From Pseudomonas putida (GTDB lineage: Bacteria > Pseudomonadota > Gammaproteobacteria > Pseudomonadales > Pseudomonadaceae), in the NCBI RefSeq assembly GCF_009883635.2, contig NZ_CP026115.2:434001-498000 (forward strand): a stretch of DNA of 64,000 bases. The letters run 5' to 3'. Within the stretch, counting starts at the first letter, position 1. The number at the start of each line of letters is the position of its first letter. A program made the translations under genes and the position numbers. The notes beneath the pieces were generated by a model. It was not told the origin of the DNA, made no database searches, and saw nothing but the letters and a program-made list of their open reading frames with translations. Positions 1 through 8,948 of this stretch are shown here, in pieces.

Positions 1-4
1 GAAA

Positions 5-24
5 TACTGTACGCACATACAGCA
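5..24 (+). promoter_or_regulatory. LexA (SOS) box upstream of DUF1654 gene
   Basis: The 16-mer CTGTACGCACATACAG at 7-22 keeps both invariant half-sites, CTGT and ACAG, separated by 8 bases, which is the gamma-proteobacterial LexA operator pattern. It lies about 20 bp before the GTG start of the next gene, so a LexA dimer bound here should block its transcription. The -35 region lies outside the window. Confidence 0.8.
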
Positions 25-42
25 CAACAAGGAATCGCCTCC

Positions 43-285
43 GTGGCCAACACCGCCGAAGCAACCGCAAGCAGCTACCAGCAACTGGGCCTGCGCATCC
101 AGAAGATCATCAACAATCCTCTCGCCCAGCGCAGCCGCGCCGCGCTGATCTTCCGCCTGGAGCACGAGTCGCCCGATGATTGGGCAACCCTGCTCGAGGA
201 AATCGCCGAGAACGACAACGTCACCCTCGCCCACCGCGACGACGGCGGCGTGCAGATCTTCTGGACCGTGCCGAAAGAGGATTGA
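43..285 (+). CDS. DUF1654 family protein, probably SOS-regulated
   Basis: This is an 80-residue cytosolic protein starting at GTG (43), with an AAGGAAT-type ribosome site just upstream. The body (SYQQLGLRIQKIINNPLAQ, then a DDWATLLEEIAENDNV stretch and a DDGGVQIFWTVPKE end) matches the small Pseudomonas DUF1654 family, which has no established biochemical function. The length is normal for the family. A LexA box sits immediately upstream, so induction by DNA damage is inferred. It converges with the HD-domain gene, with only 3 bases between the two stop codons. No catalytic motif can be seen and the molecular role is unknown. Confidence 0.85.
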   Translation: MANTAEATASSYQQLGLRIQKIINNPLAQRSRAALIFRLEHESPDDWATLLEEIAENDNVTLAHRDDGGVQIFWTVPKED

Positions 286-288
286 GGC

Positions 289-714
289 TCAGGCCAGCGC
301 CTGCAGGTAGGCACTGGCCTCGCGGTAGCGGGCCAGCCGTGCAAGATCAGCAGGGCCAGGCACGGGAATGCGCGAAAGGTCGCTATTGTCGGCCAGGTCG
401 GCCAGTTTGACGGTGCGTGCCAGCGGGTCACTGCCCAGGCGCACGACGAAGTCCTGATAGCTTTCGCCCTTGTTCCGGCTCAGGGCCAGCAAGGCGGCGA
501 GAATTTTCAGGGGGAAACCCTCACGGGCGAGGTCGGAAAGGGTCAGCGACGTGTCTTCGATCACGTCATGCAGCACCGCGACAATGCGCTGCTCCGGTGT
601 GCTGACCCGCATCATCACCCGCAACGGGTGGAGGATATAAGCTGCTCCACCCTTGTCACATTGCCCTTCATGTGCCCTGGCGGCCACGGCAATGGCCCGC
701 TCCAGCGTAGACAT
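289..714 (-). CDS. HD-domain protein, RelA/SpoT hydrolase-like
   Basis: A 141-residue single-domain HD phosphohydrolase. The sequence shows an early His (ARAHEGQ), then ILHPLRV, and the diagnostic HDVIEDT motif near residue 50, as in the ppGpp-hydrolase half of RelA/SpoT and in stand-alone Mesh1-like enzymes. There is no synthetase, TGS or ACT domain. The ATG at 714 was chosen because GGGAGGG lies just upstream; an in-frame extension to 747 lacks such a site. The likely activity is hydrolysis of a nucleotide such as (p)ppGpp, inferred from the family only. It appears to be monocistronic. Confidence 0.75.
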   Translation of the reverse strand: MSTLERAIAVAARAHEGQCDKGGAAYILHPLRVMMRVSTPEQRIVAVLHDVIEDTSLTLSDLAREGFPLKILAALLALSRNKGESYQDFVVRLGSDPLARTVKLADLADNSDLSRIPVPGPADLARLARYREASAYLQALA

Positions 715-776
715 GAGGCCCTCCCCGTCTGGCTTGTAATAGGCCAAGCATAGCCGGGGAAGACTACAGATTACAG

Positions 777-1349
777 TTAACGCTGCGCACCATGCTGAAT
801 GACGATCGAATCGGTACCCAATTTGGCCATCACTTCAGCCTTGCGCGCATCGGCCTCGGCCTTGCTCGGGAACGGCCCCATCAGCACCACGGGTTTGCCG
901 TCGCGGTATTCGACCGAGGACGGGATGCCCTTCTCGATCAGGCGTGCGGTCATGTCGGTCAGCGCCCCCATGTTGGCGCCCTGGATCACTTCGACATCCC
1001 AACCCTCTGGGGCCGGCTGATCGGCCAGCGCCTCGGCACGGCGTTGCAGTTCAGCGCCGCCGCAGTATTCGCGAATGCGCAGGTTGTTGCCGCCGTCATC
1101 GACGATGATTTCGTATTGGCCGTCGGCACCCTTGATCGCCACGTAGCTGCGGTAAGCCTCATACTGGCCGGCATCGTCCTTGCCACGCACCTGGCCGCAG
1201 ATGGTGCCCTTGGTGTCGATCCGCACGTTGCCGAACTTGGCAGTCTTGGGGTTGTGCAGGTGCTCGGCAACCTGCTTGTGCACACCCTCGACCTCGTTCT
1301 CACAGCCCGCCAGGGCCAGCACTGCCAATACCACTGCCAGTTTGCGCAC
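777..1349 (-). CDS. Lipoprotein with C-terminal SPOR-like domain
   Basis: A 190-residue envelope protein. The GTG start at 1349 is preceded by GGAGG. A short hydrophobic signal ends in the lipobox LALAGC, so acylation at that Cys and membrane anchoring are expected. The middle is soluble. The last ~70 residues (GANMGALTDMTARLIEKG, then GPFPSKAEADARKAEVMAKL) have the pattern of SPOR domains, which bind denuded peptidoglycan glycans at the septum. Its target is therefore probably the cell wall, but no partner is encoded beside it. It lies just 5' of the tRNA-Val pair on the same strand. Confidence 0.75.
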   Translation of the reverse strand: MRKLAVVLAVLALAGCENEVEGVHKQVAEHLHNPKTAKFGNVRIDTKGTICGQVRGKDDAGQYEAYRSYVAIKGADGQYEIIVDDGGNNLRIREYCGGAELQRRAEALADQPAPEGWDVEVIQGANMGALTDMTARLIEKGIPSSVEYRDGKPVVLMGPFPSKAEADARKAEVMAKLGTDSIVIQHGAQR

Positions 1350-1463
1350 GCGTTTACCTCCAGATTCGAAGGGGCGGATTCTACCACGACCGCCCTGGGC
1401 ACCGCCCGCGACCAAAGGTTACACGCTGCTTCGAGGGGCTTTTTCGAGAGGGGCATGGAAAGC

Positions 1464-1494
1464 AAAAAGGGCGACCCTTTCGGATCGCCCTTTT
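1464..1494 (-). terminator. Rho-independent terminator after first tRNA-Val
   Basis: Inverted repeat AAAAGGGCGA / TCGCCCTTTT with an 11-base loop; read on the minus strand it ends in a U-run. It lies just downstream of the tRNA-Val at 1521. Confidence 0.75.
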
Positions 1495-1520
1495 CGATGC
1501 CCGGAGACCGGGACTTTGTT

Positions 1521-1597
1521 TGGTAGGCACAATTGGACTCGAACCAACGACCCCCACCATGTCAAGGTGGTGCTCTAACCAACTGAGCTATGTGCCT
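1521..1597 (-). tRNA. tRNA-Val (GAC)
   Basis: A 77-nt cloverleaf on the minus strand. The acceptor arms AGGCACA / TGTGCCT pair, the anticodon loop reads TTGACAT with anticodon GAC, the T-loop is GGTTCGAGTCC, and the 3' CCA is encoded. It is one of two identical tandem copies. Confidence 0.95.
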
Positions 1598-1719
1598 GTC
1601 GTGTGGTGCGCATATTAGTGATCGAATGCGTACCTGTAAAGCGTTTTTTTCAAAAAAATCAAAAACTTTCAGAAACCTGCGGGCGCCGGTACCCACGACC
1701 TCGAATGCGCCCATAATGC

Positions 1720-1750
1720 AAAAAGGGCGACCCATGCGGATCGCCCTTTT
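1720..1750 (-). terminator. Rho-independent terminator after second tRNA-Val
   Basis: Same stem as at 1464-1494 (AAAAGGGCGA / TCGCCCTTTT), differing only at two loop positions. It is positioned to end transcripts of the tRNA-Val at 1777. Confidence 0.75.
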
Positions 1751-1776
1751 CGATGCCCGGAGACCGGGACTTTGTT

Positions 1777-1853
1777 TGGTAGGCACAATTGGACTCGAAC
1801 CAACGACCCCCACCATGTCAAGGTGGTGCTCTAACCAACTGAGCTATGTGCCT
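1777..1853 (-). tRNA. tRNA-Val (GAC), second copy
   Basis: Identical over 77 nt to the tRNA at 1521-1597, with anticodon GAC and encoded CCA. The flanks are duplicated too, giving two repeat units 256 bp apart. Confidence 0.95.
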
Positions 1854-2055
1854 GTCGTGTGGTGCGCATTCTACGCAATCCAAAAACCCTGTCAACACTT
1901 TTTTTCGCGCTAACTCACTGAATCTTAAACTGTTTATAGAGAAGGGACCGCTGCAGGCCAGTAAAGGATTTTCAACAGACGACTAGCGGGTGTTTATTAT
2001 TATTGATAGCATCGGTACATTCGTTAAAAATATAAAACACAGAGGTTCCTGCAGC

Positions 2056-3339
2056 ATGGCTAACACCCCCTACCCCCAGTCCTACTACGCCGCCTCGGCC
2101 AACCCGGTGCCGCCACGTCCGGCGCTGCAGGGTGAGGTGGAAACCGATATCTGCATCATCGGTGCCGGCTACACCGGCCTTTCCAGCGCGCTGTTCCTGC
2201 TGGAAAACGGCTTCAAGGTGAGCATCGTCGAAGCGGCCAAGGTCGGCTTCGGCGCATCGGGCCGCAACGGTGGCCAGATCGTCAACAGCTACAGCCGCGA
2301 CATCGATGTCATCGAGCGCACCGTCGGCCCCAAGGAAGCACAACTGCTGGGCCAGATGGCCTTCGAAGGCGGCCGCATCATCCGTGAGCGCGTGGCCAAG
2401 TACAACATCCAGTGCGACCTGAAGGACGGCGGCGTATTCGCTGCGCTGACCGCCAAGCAGATGGGCCACCTGGAATCGCAGAAGCGCCTGTGGGAACGCT
2501 TTGGCCACAATCAGCTGGAGCTGATGGACCAGAAGCGCATCCGTGAAGTGGTCGCCTGCGACAACTACCTGGGCGGCATGCTGGACATGAGCGGCGGCCA
2601 CATCCACCCGCTGAACCTGGCCCTGGGCGAAGCCGCCGCGGTCGAGTCGCTGGGCGGCATCATTTATGAGCAGACCCCGGCCATCCGTATCGAGCGCGGT
2701 GCCAACCCAGTGGTGCACACCCCGCAAGGTAAGATCCGCGCCAAGTTCATCATCGTTGCCGGCAACGCCTACCTGGGCAACCTGGTACCGGAACTGGCCG
2801 CCAAGTCGATGCCATGCGGTACCCAGGTGATCACCACCGAGCCGCTGGGCGAAGAACTGGCTCGCACCCTGCTGCCACAAGACTACTGCGTGGAAGACTG
2901 CAACTACCTGCTCGACTACTACCGCCTGACCAGCGACAAGCGCCTGATCTTCGGCGGTGGCGTGGTGTACGGTGCGCGTGACCCGGCCAACATCGAAGCG
3001 ATCATTCGTCCGAAAATGCTCAAGGCCTTCCCGCAGCTGAAGAACGTCAAGATCGACTACGCCTGGACCGGCAACTTCCTGCTGACCCTGTCGCGTCTGC
3101 CACAGGTCGGCCGTATCGGCGACAACATCTACTACTCGCAGGGTTGCTCGGGCCACGGCGTGACCTACACCCACCTGGCGGGCAAGGTGCTGGCCGAGGC
3201 CCTGCGCGGCCAGGCCGAGCGTTTCGACGCCTTTGCCGGCCTGCCGCATTACCCGTTCCCGGGTGGCCAGATGCTGCGCGTGCCGTTCAGCGCCATCGGT
3301 GCCTGGTACTACAGCCTGCGCGATCGTCTGGGCTTCTGA
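2056..3339 (+). CDS. puuB: Gamma-glutamylputrescine oxidoreductase
   Basis: A 427-residue FAD enzyme of the DAO family, expected to oxidise gamma-glutamylputrescine to gamma-glutamyl-aminobutyraldehyde in putrescine breakdown. The dinucleotide fold is at the N-terminus (IIGAGYTGLSSALFLLENG, residues ~35-53), followed by the FGASGRNGGQIVNSYSRDID signature and a C-terminal TLSRLPQVGRI...GCSGHGV segment, which align closely with E. coli PuuB over the full length. The ATG at 2056 is chosen over upstream in-frame ATGs because AGAGG is at 2041 and homology begins there. The upstream ~80 bp is AT-rich and probably holds the promoter. Other puu genes are not adjacent, so the gene is solitary here. 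Confidence 0.9.
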   Translation: MANTPYPQSYYAASANPVPPRPALQGEVETDICIIGAGYTGLSSALFLLENGFKVSIVEAAKVGFGASGRNGGQIVNSYSRDIDVIERTVGPKEAQLLGQMAFEGGRIIRERVAKYNIQCDLKDGGVFAALTAKQMGHLESQKRLWERFGHNQLELMDQKRIREVVACDNYLGGMLDMSGGHIHPLNLALGEAAAVESLGGIIYEQTPAIRIERGANPVVHTPQGKIRAKFIIVAGNAYLGNLVPELAAKSMPCGTQVITTEPLGEELARTLLPQDYCVEDCNYLLDYYRLTSDKRLIFGGGVVYGARDPANIEAIIRPKMLKAFPQLKNVKIDYAWTGNFLLTLSRLPQVGRIGDNIYYSQGCSGHGVTYTHLAGKVLAEALRGQAERFDAFAGLPHYPFPGGQMLRVPFSAIGAWYYSLRDRLGF

Positions 3340-3351
3340 TGTAAGCAGGCC

Positions 3352-3436
3352 AGGCCTCTTCGCGGGACAAGCCCGCTCCCACAAGGTACTGTGCCATGGC
3401 ACAAATCCTGTGTGGCTTGTCCCGCGAATGAGCCGG
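3352..3436. repeat. REP pair in inverted orientation
   Basis: Two putida-type REP units face each other: TCTTCGCGGGACAAGCCCGC at about 3357-3376 and its partial inverse GGCTTGTCCCGCGAAT at 3414-3429. They sit between the convergent ends of puuB and the C39-like gene. Confidence 0.7.
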
Positions 3437-3447
3437 TGCAGGTAACG

Positions 3448-4134
3448 CTATTTATTCAGGCTGCGCACAGCCTGTTTCGCCGCCACTTCCTGGCCCGCCC
3501 GGGCCAGTTCGTCGGCAGCCTGCAGCCAACGCTGGCGGTCCACCTGGGCCGGCAGCTGGCGCGGAGGCTGCACCAGCACCGCCCAACTCCCCTCCTTCGC
3601 CCACGCCGAGGCAAAGTCGTCGAACGCCATCAGCTGGCGCCGATGCATCCCTGAGCGCAGCAGCACGCGCTTCTTGAAGCTGTCATAGCCGATCAGCACC
3701 GCATAGCGCGGTTCGCTCCACCACGCCGAACCTTCCTGGTAACGCAACAGCACTGGGTTGCCAGCGGCCACTTGAGTCAGCAAGGCGTCCAGTTGCTTGT
3801 CCAGCGGGTACACGACCATGCCGTAATCGCGGGCCACACGTGGGATGCTGGTTTCCAGCGCATCAGCTGCCTTCGGCAAGTTCAGCGGTTTGTCCAGCAG
3901 CCCGGGGGTGATCGGCGCACCCTGCTGCGAGAGCAGCGCGGCCAGGGCCATCGCCCCGCTGTGGTTGGCATTGCCGCGGTAGAACGGCACGCTGCTGATT
4001 TCGACCCGCTGGGGCATGCCCTTGAGGCTTGCAGAGGGTGCGCTGGCGCAGCCGCCCAGGGTCGCAGCCACCAGGCAGGCGGCCAACAGCTGACGTGGGA
4101 CGGTCGCCCAGCTCTTGCAGGAATGTTGCTCCAT
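3448..4134 (-). CDS. Peptidase C39-like lipoprotein, catalytic residues missing
   Basis: A 228-residue lipoprotein with a signal ending in TLGGC (Cys29). The rest has the layout of the papain-like C39_2 family common in pseudomonads: a PFYRGNANHSGAMALAALL block where active members carry QCGPA, and EPRYAVLIGYDSFKKRVLLR where active members carry HYAV. The nucleophile position is therefore Ser59 and the catalytic His position is Arg143, so it is probably a pseudo-peptidase that binds rather than cuts. A helical tail (RQRWLQAADELARAGQEVAA) resembles the TPR-like end of relatives. The start at 4134 places the signal peptide correctly. Family assignment is good, loss of activity is inferred. Confidence 0.75.
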   Translation of the reverse strand: MEQHSCKSWATVPRQLLAACLVAATLGGCASAPSASLKGMPQRVEISSVPFYRGNANHSGAMALAALLSQQGAPITPGLLDKPLNLPKAADALETSIPRVARDYGMVVYPLDKQLDALLTQVAAGNPVLLRYQEGSAWWSEPRYAVLIGYDSFKKRVLLRSGMHRRQLMAFDDFASAWAKEGSWAVLVQPPRQLPAQVDRQRWLQAADELARAGQEVAAKQAVRSLNK

Positions 4135-4347
4135 GGACACTCGCTTGTTCCGATGCCAGGCAGGCAGCGCCCGGCTCTGGCCACCGATCATAGGGCGCCG
4201 CGTCGCGCGGGTATAGTCCGACAAGCGATTGGAACCAATCGGCTTAAGCAATCGACCTTTGGTCAATGGAACGTCACGGACTGGCAGCTAGACTAATGCT
4301 GTGTCTGGAGGGCAAACCGCAGGTTGGCCCAAGAGAAGGAGGCACAC

Positions 4348-4527
4348 ATGAGCCTGACCATGGCAATCCTCATGCTGGTAGGTATGTGGCTAAGCGTCGC
4401 GGCCGCCATGCTGTGGGGTGTTTTGCGTATCGTGCGGCGTCATTCCCAGCATCACCACCTGCCCCCGCAGGCCCCTGCCAAGGCGCAGCCTGTGCGCAGG
4501 GCGCAGCGGCATGCCGGGGTGCACTGA
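4348..4527 (+). CDS. Small single-pass membrane protein, unknown function
   Basis: A 59-residue protein with an excellent AAGGAGG ribosome site 5 bases before its ATG. Residues 3-27 form one hydrophobic helix; the remainder is basic and His/Pro/Ala-rich (RRHSQHHHLPPQAPAK). It is followed directly by a strong bidirectional terminator. No family is recognised. The strong SD and clean boundaries support a real gene. Confidence 0.6.
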   Translation: MSLTMAILMLVGMWLSVAAAMLWGVLRIVRRHSQHHHLPPQAPAKAQPVRRAQRHAGVH

Positions 4528-4546
4528 GGTTTGTTCACCTGAATGC

Positions 4547-4579
4547 AAACGGGGCGCCTAGCGCCCCGTTTGTTTTTTT
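4547..4579. terminator. Bidirectional terminator between small ORF and terC
   Basis: AAACGGGGCGC / GCGCCCCGTTT with a 3-base loop and a T-run on the plus strand. It can serve both convergent genes. Confidence 0.85.
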
Positions 4580-4581
4580 CA

Positions 4582-5334
4582 TCAGCCTTCAGCGGCTTCA
4601 CGCTTGAGCCGCGCTCGGCGTGCCAGGATGTTGAGGATCTCGATCACCGTCGAGAAGGCCATCGCCGCGTACACATACCCTTTCGGTACATGGGCGCCAA
4701 AACCTTCGGCGATCAGTGTCATGCCGATCATGATCAGGAAGCCCAGGGCCAGCATCACCACCGTCGGGTTGTCGTTGATGAAGTTGGCCAGCGGGTCAGC
4801 GGCCACCATCATGACGATGACTGCGGTGATCACGGCAATGATCATGATCGGCAGGTGCTCGGTCATGCCCACGGCAGTGATGATGCTGTCGACCGAGAAG
4901 ACGATGTCCAGCAGCAGGATCTGGAAGATCGCAGCAGCAAAGCCCAGGGTAACCGTGTTGGAGACCTTGGCTTCTTCCTTGGCGCCGTGCGGGTCGACGT
5001 TCTCGTGAATCTCCTTGGTGGCCTTCCACAGCAGGAACAGGCCGCCGGCAATCAGGATCACGTCCTTCCACGAGAAGGCGTTGCCGAACACTTCGAACAC
5101 CGGGTCGGTCAACTGCACGATCCAGGCCACGGTGCTGAGCAGGGCCAGGCGCATGACCAGGGCCATGCTGATGCCGATACGGCGTGCCTTGGAGCGATAC
5201 TCCACAGGCAGCTTGTTGGTCAGGATCGAGATGAAGATCAGGTTGTCGATACCCAGTACCACTTCCATGGCCACCAGTGTTGCCAGGGCGACCCAGGCGG
5301 TAGGGCTAGCGGCGAGTTCCAGCAAGTATTCCAT
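4582..5334 (-). CDS. TerC family integral membrane protein
   Basis: A 250-residue protein with about seven hydrophobic helices. The hallmark TerC segments are present: [14 protein letters not shown] near residues 24-37 and [17 protein letters not shown] in the middle, each with the conserved Asp that lines the presumed ion path. TerC proteins have been linked to manganese export and metal loading of exported proteins; the substrate here is not evident. It is followed at 30 bp upstream (5' side) by a small lipoprotein gene on the same strand, so the two may be co-transcribed. Confidence 0.85.
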   Translation of the reverse strand: MEYLLELAASPTAWVALATLVAMEVVLGIDNLIFISILTNKLPVEYRSKARRIGISMALVMRLALLSTVAWIVQLTDPVFEVFGNAFSWKDVILIAGGLFLLWKATKEIHENVDPHGAKEEAKVSNTVTLGFAAAIFQILLLDIVFSVDSIITAVGMTEHLPIMIIAVITAVIVMMVAADPLANFINDNPTVVMLALGFLIMIGMTLIAEGFGAHVPKGYVYAAMAFSTVIEILNILARRARLKREAAEG

Positions 5335-5364
5335 TGTTCAAATCCTGAAGCGGCGGTTGTAGGG

Positions 5365-5604
5365 TCAGATTTCCTGGGTGTGTTCTTTCTTCTCGGCGTC
5401 CTTGGGCTTCTGGCCCTCGTGACCGATGGCATCGCTCAAGGCCTGCTGGGCGGCCTTGTTGGTGTCGTCGATGGCCTGCTTGGCCGACTTTGCCGCCTGG
5501 TCGAGCATCTGCTGGGCAGACTTCTCGGCCTGGTCGCAACCGGCCAGGCTGAACAGCGACAGGGCCAGCACCAGCGGAGTGCCAATGGATTTGAGATGCA
5601 GCAT
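5365..5604 (-). CDS. Small Ala/Lys-rich lipoprotein
   Basis: A 79-residue predicted lipoprotein with signal peptide and lipobox SLAGC. The mature part is one amphipathic, charged helix (DQAEKSAQQMLDQAAKSAKQ) with an Ala-every-3-4 pattern like short coiled coils, then a charged tail. It lies 30 bp upstream of terC on the same strand and is probably in its transcript. No specific function can be assigned. Confidence 0.65.
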   Translation of the reverse strand: MLHLKSIGTPLVLALSLFSLAGCDQAEKSAQQMLDQAAKSAKQAIDDTNKAAQQALSDAIGHEGQKPKDAEKKEHTQEI

Positions 5605-5736
5605 GGTGTCCTCGCTTGAAAAATCCCGGCGGCGCGAAGCGCCTGATGGGGTCGCATTCTAAAGACGCCAATACTTCAGGAAAATTCGTATTTCCAGTGT
5701 GTATACTTCGGTTTTTTCGAATCGGGACCCGCGCGC

Positions 5737-6630
5737 GTGCTCAACTATCGCCAGCTCCACTACTTCTGGGCCGTGGCCAAGACCGGCAGCATCGCCCGCG
5801 CCAGCGAACAGCTGAACCTGACACCACAGACCATCAGCGGGCAGATCAGCCTGTTCGAGCAGACCTACGGGCTGGAACTGTTCCAGCGCGTCGGCCGGCA
5901 ACTGGAGCTAACCGAGACCGGCCGTCAGACGCTAGTCTACGCCGAGCAGATGTTCCAGATCGGCGGCGAGCTGGAGGCCATGCTCAGGGCTGGCCCGCAG
6001 GAGCAGATCCTGTTTCGCGTGGGGGTGGCCGACGTGGTGCCGAAGTCGATCGTCTATCGCCTGCTGGCGCCGACCATGGAGCTGGACGAGGTGCTGCGCA
6101 TCAATTGCCGCGAAGACAAACTCGAACGGCTGCTGGCAGACCTGGCGATCCAGCGCCTGGACCTGGTGATTTCCGACAGCCCGATGCCCAGCCACCTGGA
6201 CATCAAGGGCTACAGCCAGAAGCTCGGCGAATGCGGCCTGAGCTTCTTCGCCACCCCGGCCCTGGCCCGACAGCATGCCGGCCCCTTCCCCGCCTGCCTG
6301 CAGGATGCGCCGCTGCTGATTCCCGGCCCGGAAACGGTGGTGAGCAGCCGCCTGTTGCGTTGGCTGAGCGAGCAGCAGGTGCAGCCACGCATCGTTGGCG
6401 AATTCGACGACAGTGCGCTGATGCAGGCGTTCGGCCAGTCAGGCAGCGGGATTTTCGTCGCGCCGAGCGTGATTGCCGAGGAAGTCTGCCGCCAGTATGG
6501 CGTCGAGCTGATCGGCCAGACCGAAGCGGTGCATGAGTCGTTCTATGCCATTTCGGTGGAGCGCAAGGTCAAGCACCCGGGGATCGTGGCGATTACCGAG
6601 GGCGCGCGGCGGGAGCTGTTTCACTGGTAG
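5737..6630 (+). CDS. nhaR: LysR-type activator NhaR
   Basis: A 297-residue LysR regulator. The N-terminal helix-turn-helix reads [18 protein letters not shown] followed by [15 protein letters not shown], which is specifically NhaR-like (YFW and LTPQTI signatures) rather than generic LysR. NhaR responds to sodium and activates the NhaA antiporter in enterobacteria. No nhaA is adjacent here, so the target must lie elsewhere. The gene begins with GTG at 5737, and the C-terminal effector domain is complete. Confidence 0.8.
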   Translation: MLNYRQLHYFWAVAKTGSIARASEQLNLTPQTISGQISLFEQTYGLELFQRVGRQLELTETGRQTLVYAEQMFQIGGELEAMLRAGPQEQILFRVGVADVVPKSIVYRLLAPTMELDEVLRINCREDKLERLLADLAIQRLDLVISDSPMPSHLDIKGYSQKLGECGLSFFATPALARQHAGPFPACLQDAPLLIPGPETVVSSRLLRWLSEQQVQPRIVGEFDDSALMQAFGQSGSGIFVAPSVIAEEVCRQYGVELIGQTEAVHESFYAISVERKVKHPGIVAITEGARRELFHW

Positions 6631-6704
6631 TGGCTGCCGGCGATAGGGCCGTGCCCGATTGTGCTAAAGTCGCGCCCTTTGAAGATTCCGAGACTTCGCT
6701 GCAC

Positions 6705-7916
6705 ATGACGCCTGTTTTCCGCCTCCTCAACCGCACTAGCCTGGTGACCCAGATCGTCATCGGCCTGGTCGCCGGCATCGCCCTGGCCCTGCTGGCTCCC
6801 GCCATCGCCCGTGACCTGGGCTTCCTCGGCAAAGTGTTCGTCAGCGCCCTCAAGGCCGTCGCGCCAGTGCTGGTGTTCATTCTGGTCATGGCGTCGATCG
6901 CCAACCACCGCCACGGCCAGGAAACCCACATCCGCCCGATTCTCTGGCTGTACCTGCTGGGCACCTTCGCCGCCGCCGTGGTGGCCGTGGTCGCCAGCAT
7001 GCTGTTCCCTTCGCATCTGGCCCTGAGCACTGGCGAGGCAACCCTGAGCGCGCCAGGCGGTATCACCGAGGTAATGCAGAACCTGCTGTTGAGCGCGGTC
7101 GACAACCCGGTGAACGCCTTGCTCAACGCCAACTTCATCGGTGTGCTGACCTGGGCCATCGGCCTGGGCGTGGCCCTGCGCCATGCTGGTGATACCACCC
7201 GCACCGTGGTCGAGGACCTGTCCAATGGCGTGACCTTGATCGTGCGTGTGGTGATCCGCTTCGCCCCGCTGGGTATCTTCGGCCTGGTCAGCTCGACTTT
7301 GGCCCAGTCTGGCCTCGGCGCCCTGCTTGGCTACCTGCACCTGCTGGGGGTGCTGATCGGCTGCATGCTGTTCGTGGCGCTGGTGATGAACCCGCTGATC
7401 GTGTTCTGGAAGATCCGCCGCAACCCTTACCCGCTGACCTTGCTGTGCCTGCGCGAGAGCGGCATTACTGCGTTCTTCACCCGCAGTTCGGCTGCCAACA
7501 TTCCAGTCAACCTGGCGCTCTCGGAGCGCCTGGGGCTGCATGAGGATACATACTCGGTATCGATCCCGCTGGGGGCGACCATCAACATGGCCGGTGCGGC
7601 GATCACCATCACCGTGCTGACTCTGGCGGCGGTGCATACCTTGGGGATTCCGGTCGACTTGCCGACGGCGGTGCTGCTCAGCGTGGTGGCGGCGATCTGT
7701 GCCTGTGGTGCGTCGGGTGTGGCCGGAGGGTCGCTGCTGCTGATTCCGCTGGCGTGCAGCCTGTTCGGCATTCCCAGCGAGATTGCCATGCAGGTGGTGG
7801 CGGTAGGCTTCATCATTGGCGTGCTGCAGGATTCGGCGGAGACGGCGCTGAATTCTTCGACCGATGTGTTGTTTACGGCGGCGGCTTGCCAGGCTGAAGA
7901 ACGGCGTAGCGTTTGA
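6705..7916 (+). CDS. sstT: Sodium:serine/threonine symporter
   Basis: A 403-residue DAACS-family (SLC1-type) transporter with eight transmembrane segments and two re-entrant hairpins. Visible signatures are [14 protein letters not shown] (hairpin 1, Ser-rich), [17 protein letters not shown] (the sodium-binding NMAG region) and [20 protein letters not shown] at the C-terminus, as in SstT. It imports serine and threonine with sodium. The start at 6705 ([13 protein letters not shown]) fits the family; an upstream in-frame GTG at 6630 overlaps the nhaR stop. Confidence 0.9.
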   Translation: MTPVFRLLNRTSLVTQIVIGLVAGIALALLAPAIARDLGFLGKVFVSALKAVAPVLVFILVMASIANHRHGQETHIRPILWLYLLGTFAAAVVAVVASMLFPSHLALSTGEATLSAPGGITEVMQNLLLSAVDNPVNALLNANFIGVLTWAIGLGVALRHAGDTTRTVVEDLSNGVTLIVRVVIRFAPLGIFGLVSSTLAQSGLGALLGYLHLLGVLIGCMLFVALVMNPLIVFWKIRRNPYPLTLLCLRESGITAFFTRSSAANIPVNLALSERLGLHEDTYSVSIPLGATINMAGAAITITVLTLAAVHTLGIPVDLPTAVLLSVVAAICACGASGVAGGSLLLIPLACSLFGIPSEIAMQVVAVGFIIGVLQDSAETALNSSTDVLFTAAACQAEERRSV

Positions 7917-7921
7917 GATTG

Positions 7922-7968
7922 CCGGGGCCGCTTTGCGGCCATTCGCGGGCAAGCCCGCTCCTACACAG
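7922..7968. repeat. Single REP element
   Basis: GCGGGCAAGCCCGCTCCTAC core preceded by a small GGCCGCTTTGCGGCC hairpin, just after sstT. Confidence 0.65.
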
Positions 7969-8044
7969 GCCGCAAGAGCGGTGATTGCTTAAGCCTGGCG
8001 CTTTACCTACGCTAGTGGCCTTTCCCCAGCAATGAGACAGGGCC

Positions 8045-8692
8045 ATGTCAGAACACGAAACCGCAGGCGAAGGCCGCTTCAGCAGCATCGAGATCCGCAT
8101 TCTCGGCGCGCTGATCGAGAAGCAGGCCACCAGCCCGGAAAGCTACCCGCTGACCCTCAACGCCCTGGTCCTGGCCTGTAACCAGAAGACCAGCCGGGAA
8201 CCGGTGATGAACCTCACCCAGGGCCAGGTCGGCCAGGCCCTGCGCGCCCTCGAGGGCCAGGACATGACCCGCCTGCAGATGGGCAGCCGCGCCGACCGCT
8301 GGGAACAGCGGGTGGACAAGGCGCTGGAGCTGGTTCCGGCACAGCTGGTGCTGATGGGCCTGATGTTCCTGCGTGGGCCGCAGACCCTCAACGAACTGCT
8401 GACCCGCAGCAACCGCCTGCACGACTTCGACGACACCGAACAGATCCAGCATCAGCTCGAACGCCTGATTTCGCGCGACCTGGCCCTGCACCTGCCACGC
8501 CAGGCCGGGCAGCGGGAAGACCGCTATACCCATGCCCTGGGTGACCCGGCGGAAATCGAGGCGATTCTGGCGGCGCGCCAGCAAGAAGGCGGCGCTCGCA
8601 GCAGTGGCGGCAGTGTTTCGGAAGAACGTATAGAAGCCTTGGAAGCGCGGATCGCAGCACTGGAAGCGCGACTGGCCGAGCTGGAAGGCTGA
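8045..8692 (+). CDS. YceH family (DUF480) protein
   Basis: A 215-residue protein with the DUF480/YceH pattern: [38 protein letters not shown] and RADRWEQRV, two winged-helix-like domains arranged in tandem. The C-terminal ~30 residues form a coiled coil ([20 protein letters not shown]). YceH proteins are of uncertain function, though the fold suggests nucleic acid binding. ATG at 8045 follows the sstT/REP region; transcription appears independent. Confidence 0.85.
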   Translation: MSEHETAGEGRFSSIEIRILGALIEKQATSPESYPLTLNALVLACNQKTSREPVMNLTQGQVGQALRALEGQDMTRLQMGSRADRWEQRVDKALELVPAQLVLMGLMFLRGPQTLNELLTRSNRLHDFDDTEQIQHQLERLISRDLALHLPRQAGQREDRYTHALGDPAEIEAILAARQQEGGARSSGGSVSEERIEALEARIAALEARLAELEG

Positions 8693-8697
8693 GCCGC

Positions 8698-8886
8698 TTA
8701 AGGTTCAGGGTCGGGGAAGTTGCGACAGCTCTTGCGCTCGGCCAGCTCCCGGTCACTGGGGCGCTGGTCGACGAACACGGTGCGCCCGTCGGCATAGATC
8801 TCGAGGTAGCCCCAGTGCAGGTCCTGCTCTTTCTGCCCGGGCTTGGGGGGGACTAGCCACCAGGGTTCGCGGCTGATCAGGGTCAT
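8698..8886 (-). CDS. Small conserved hypothetical protein
   Basis: A 62-residue protein converging with yceH. The ATG at 8886 is preceded by CAGGAGC, a good ribosome site; an in-frame start at 8925 lacks one. It begins MTLISREPWWLVPPKPGQKE and shows WGYLEIYADGRTVFVDQRP, a beta-hairpin-like core. There is no signal or membrane segment, and I recognise no family. Confidence 0.6.
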   Translation of the reverse strand: MTLISREPWWLVPPKPGQKEQDLHWGYLEIYADGRTVFVDQRPSDRELAERKSCRNFPDPEP

Positions 8887-8948
8887 GGTGAAGCTCCTGA
8901 GGGTGTCTGCGGTAAGCATAGACACCCTCAGGTTTTGCTTTGTCAGTG

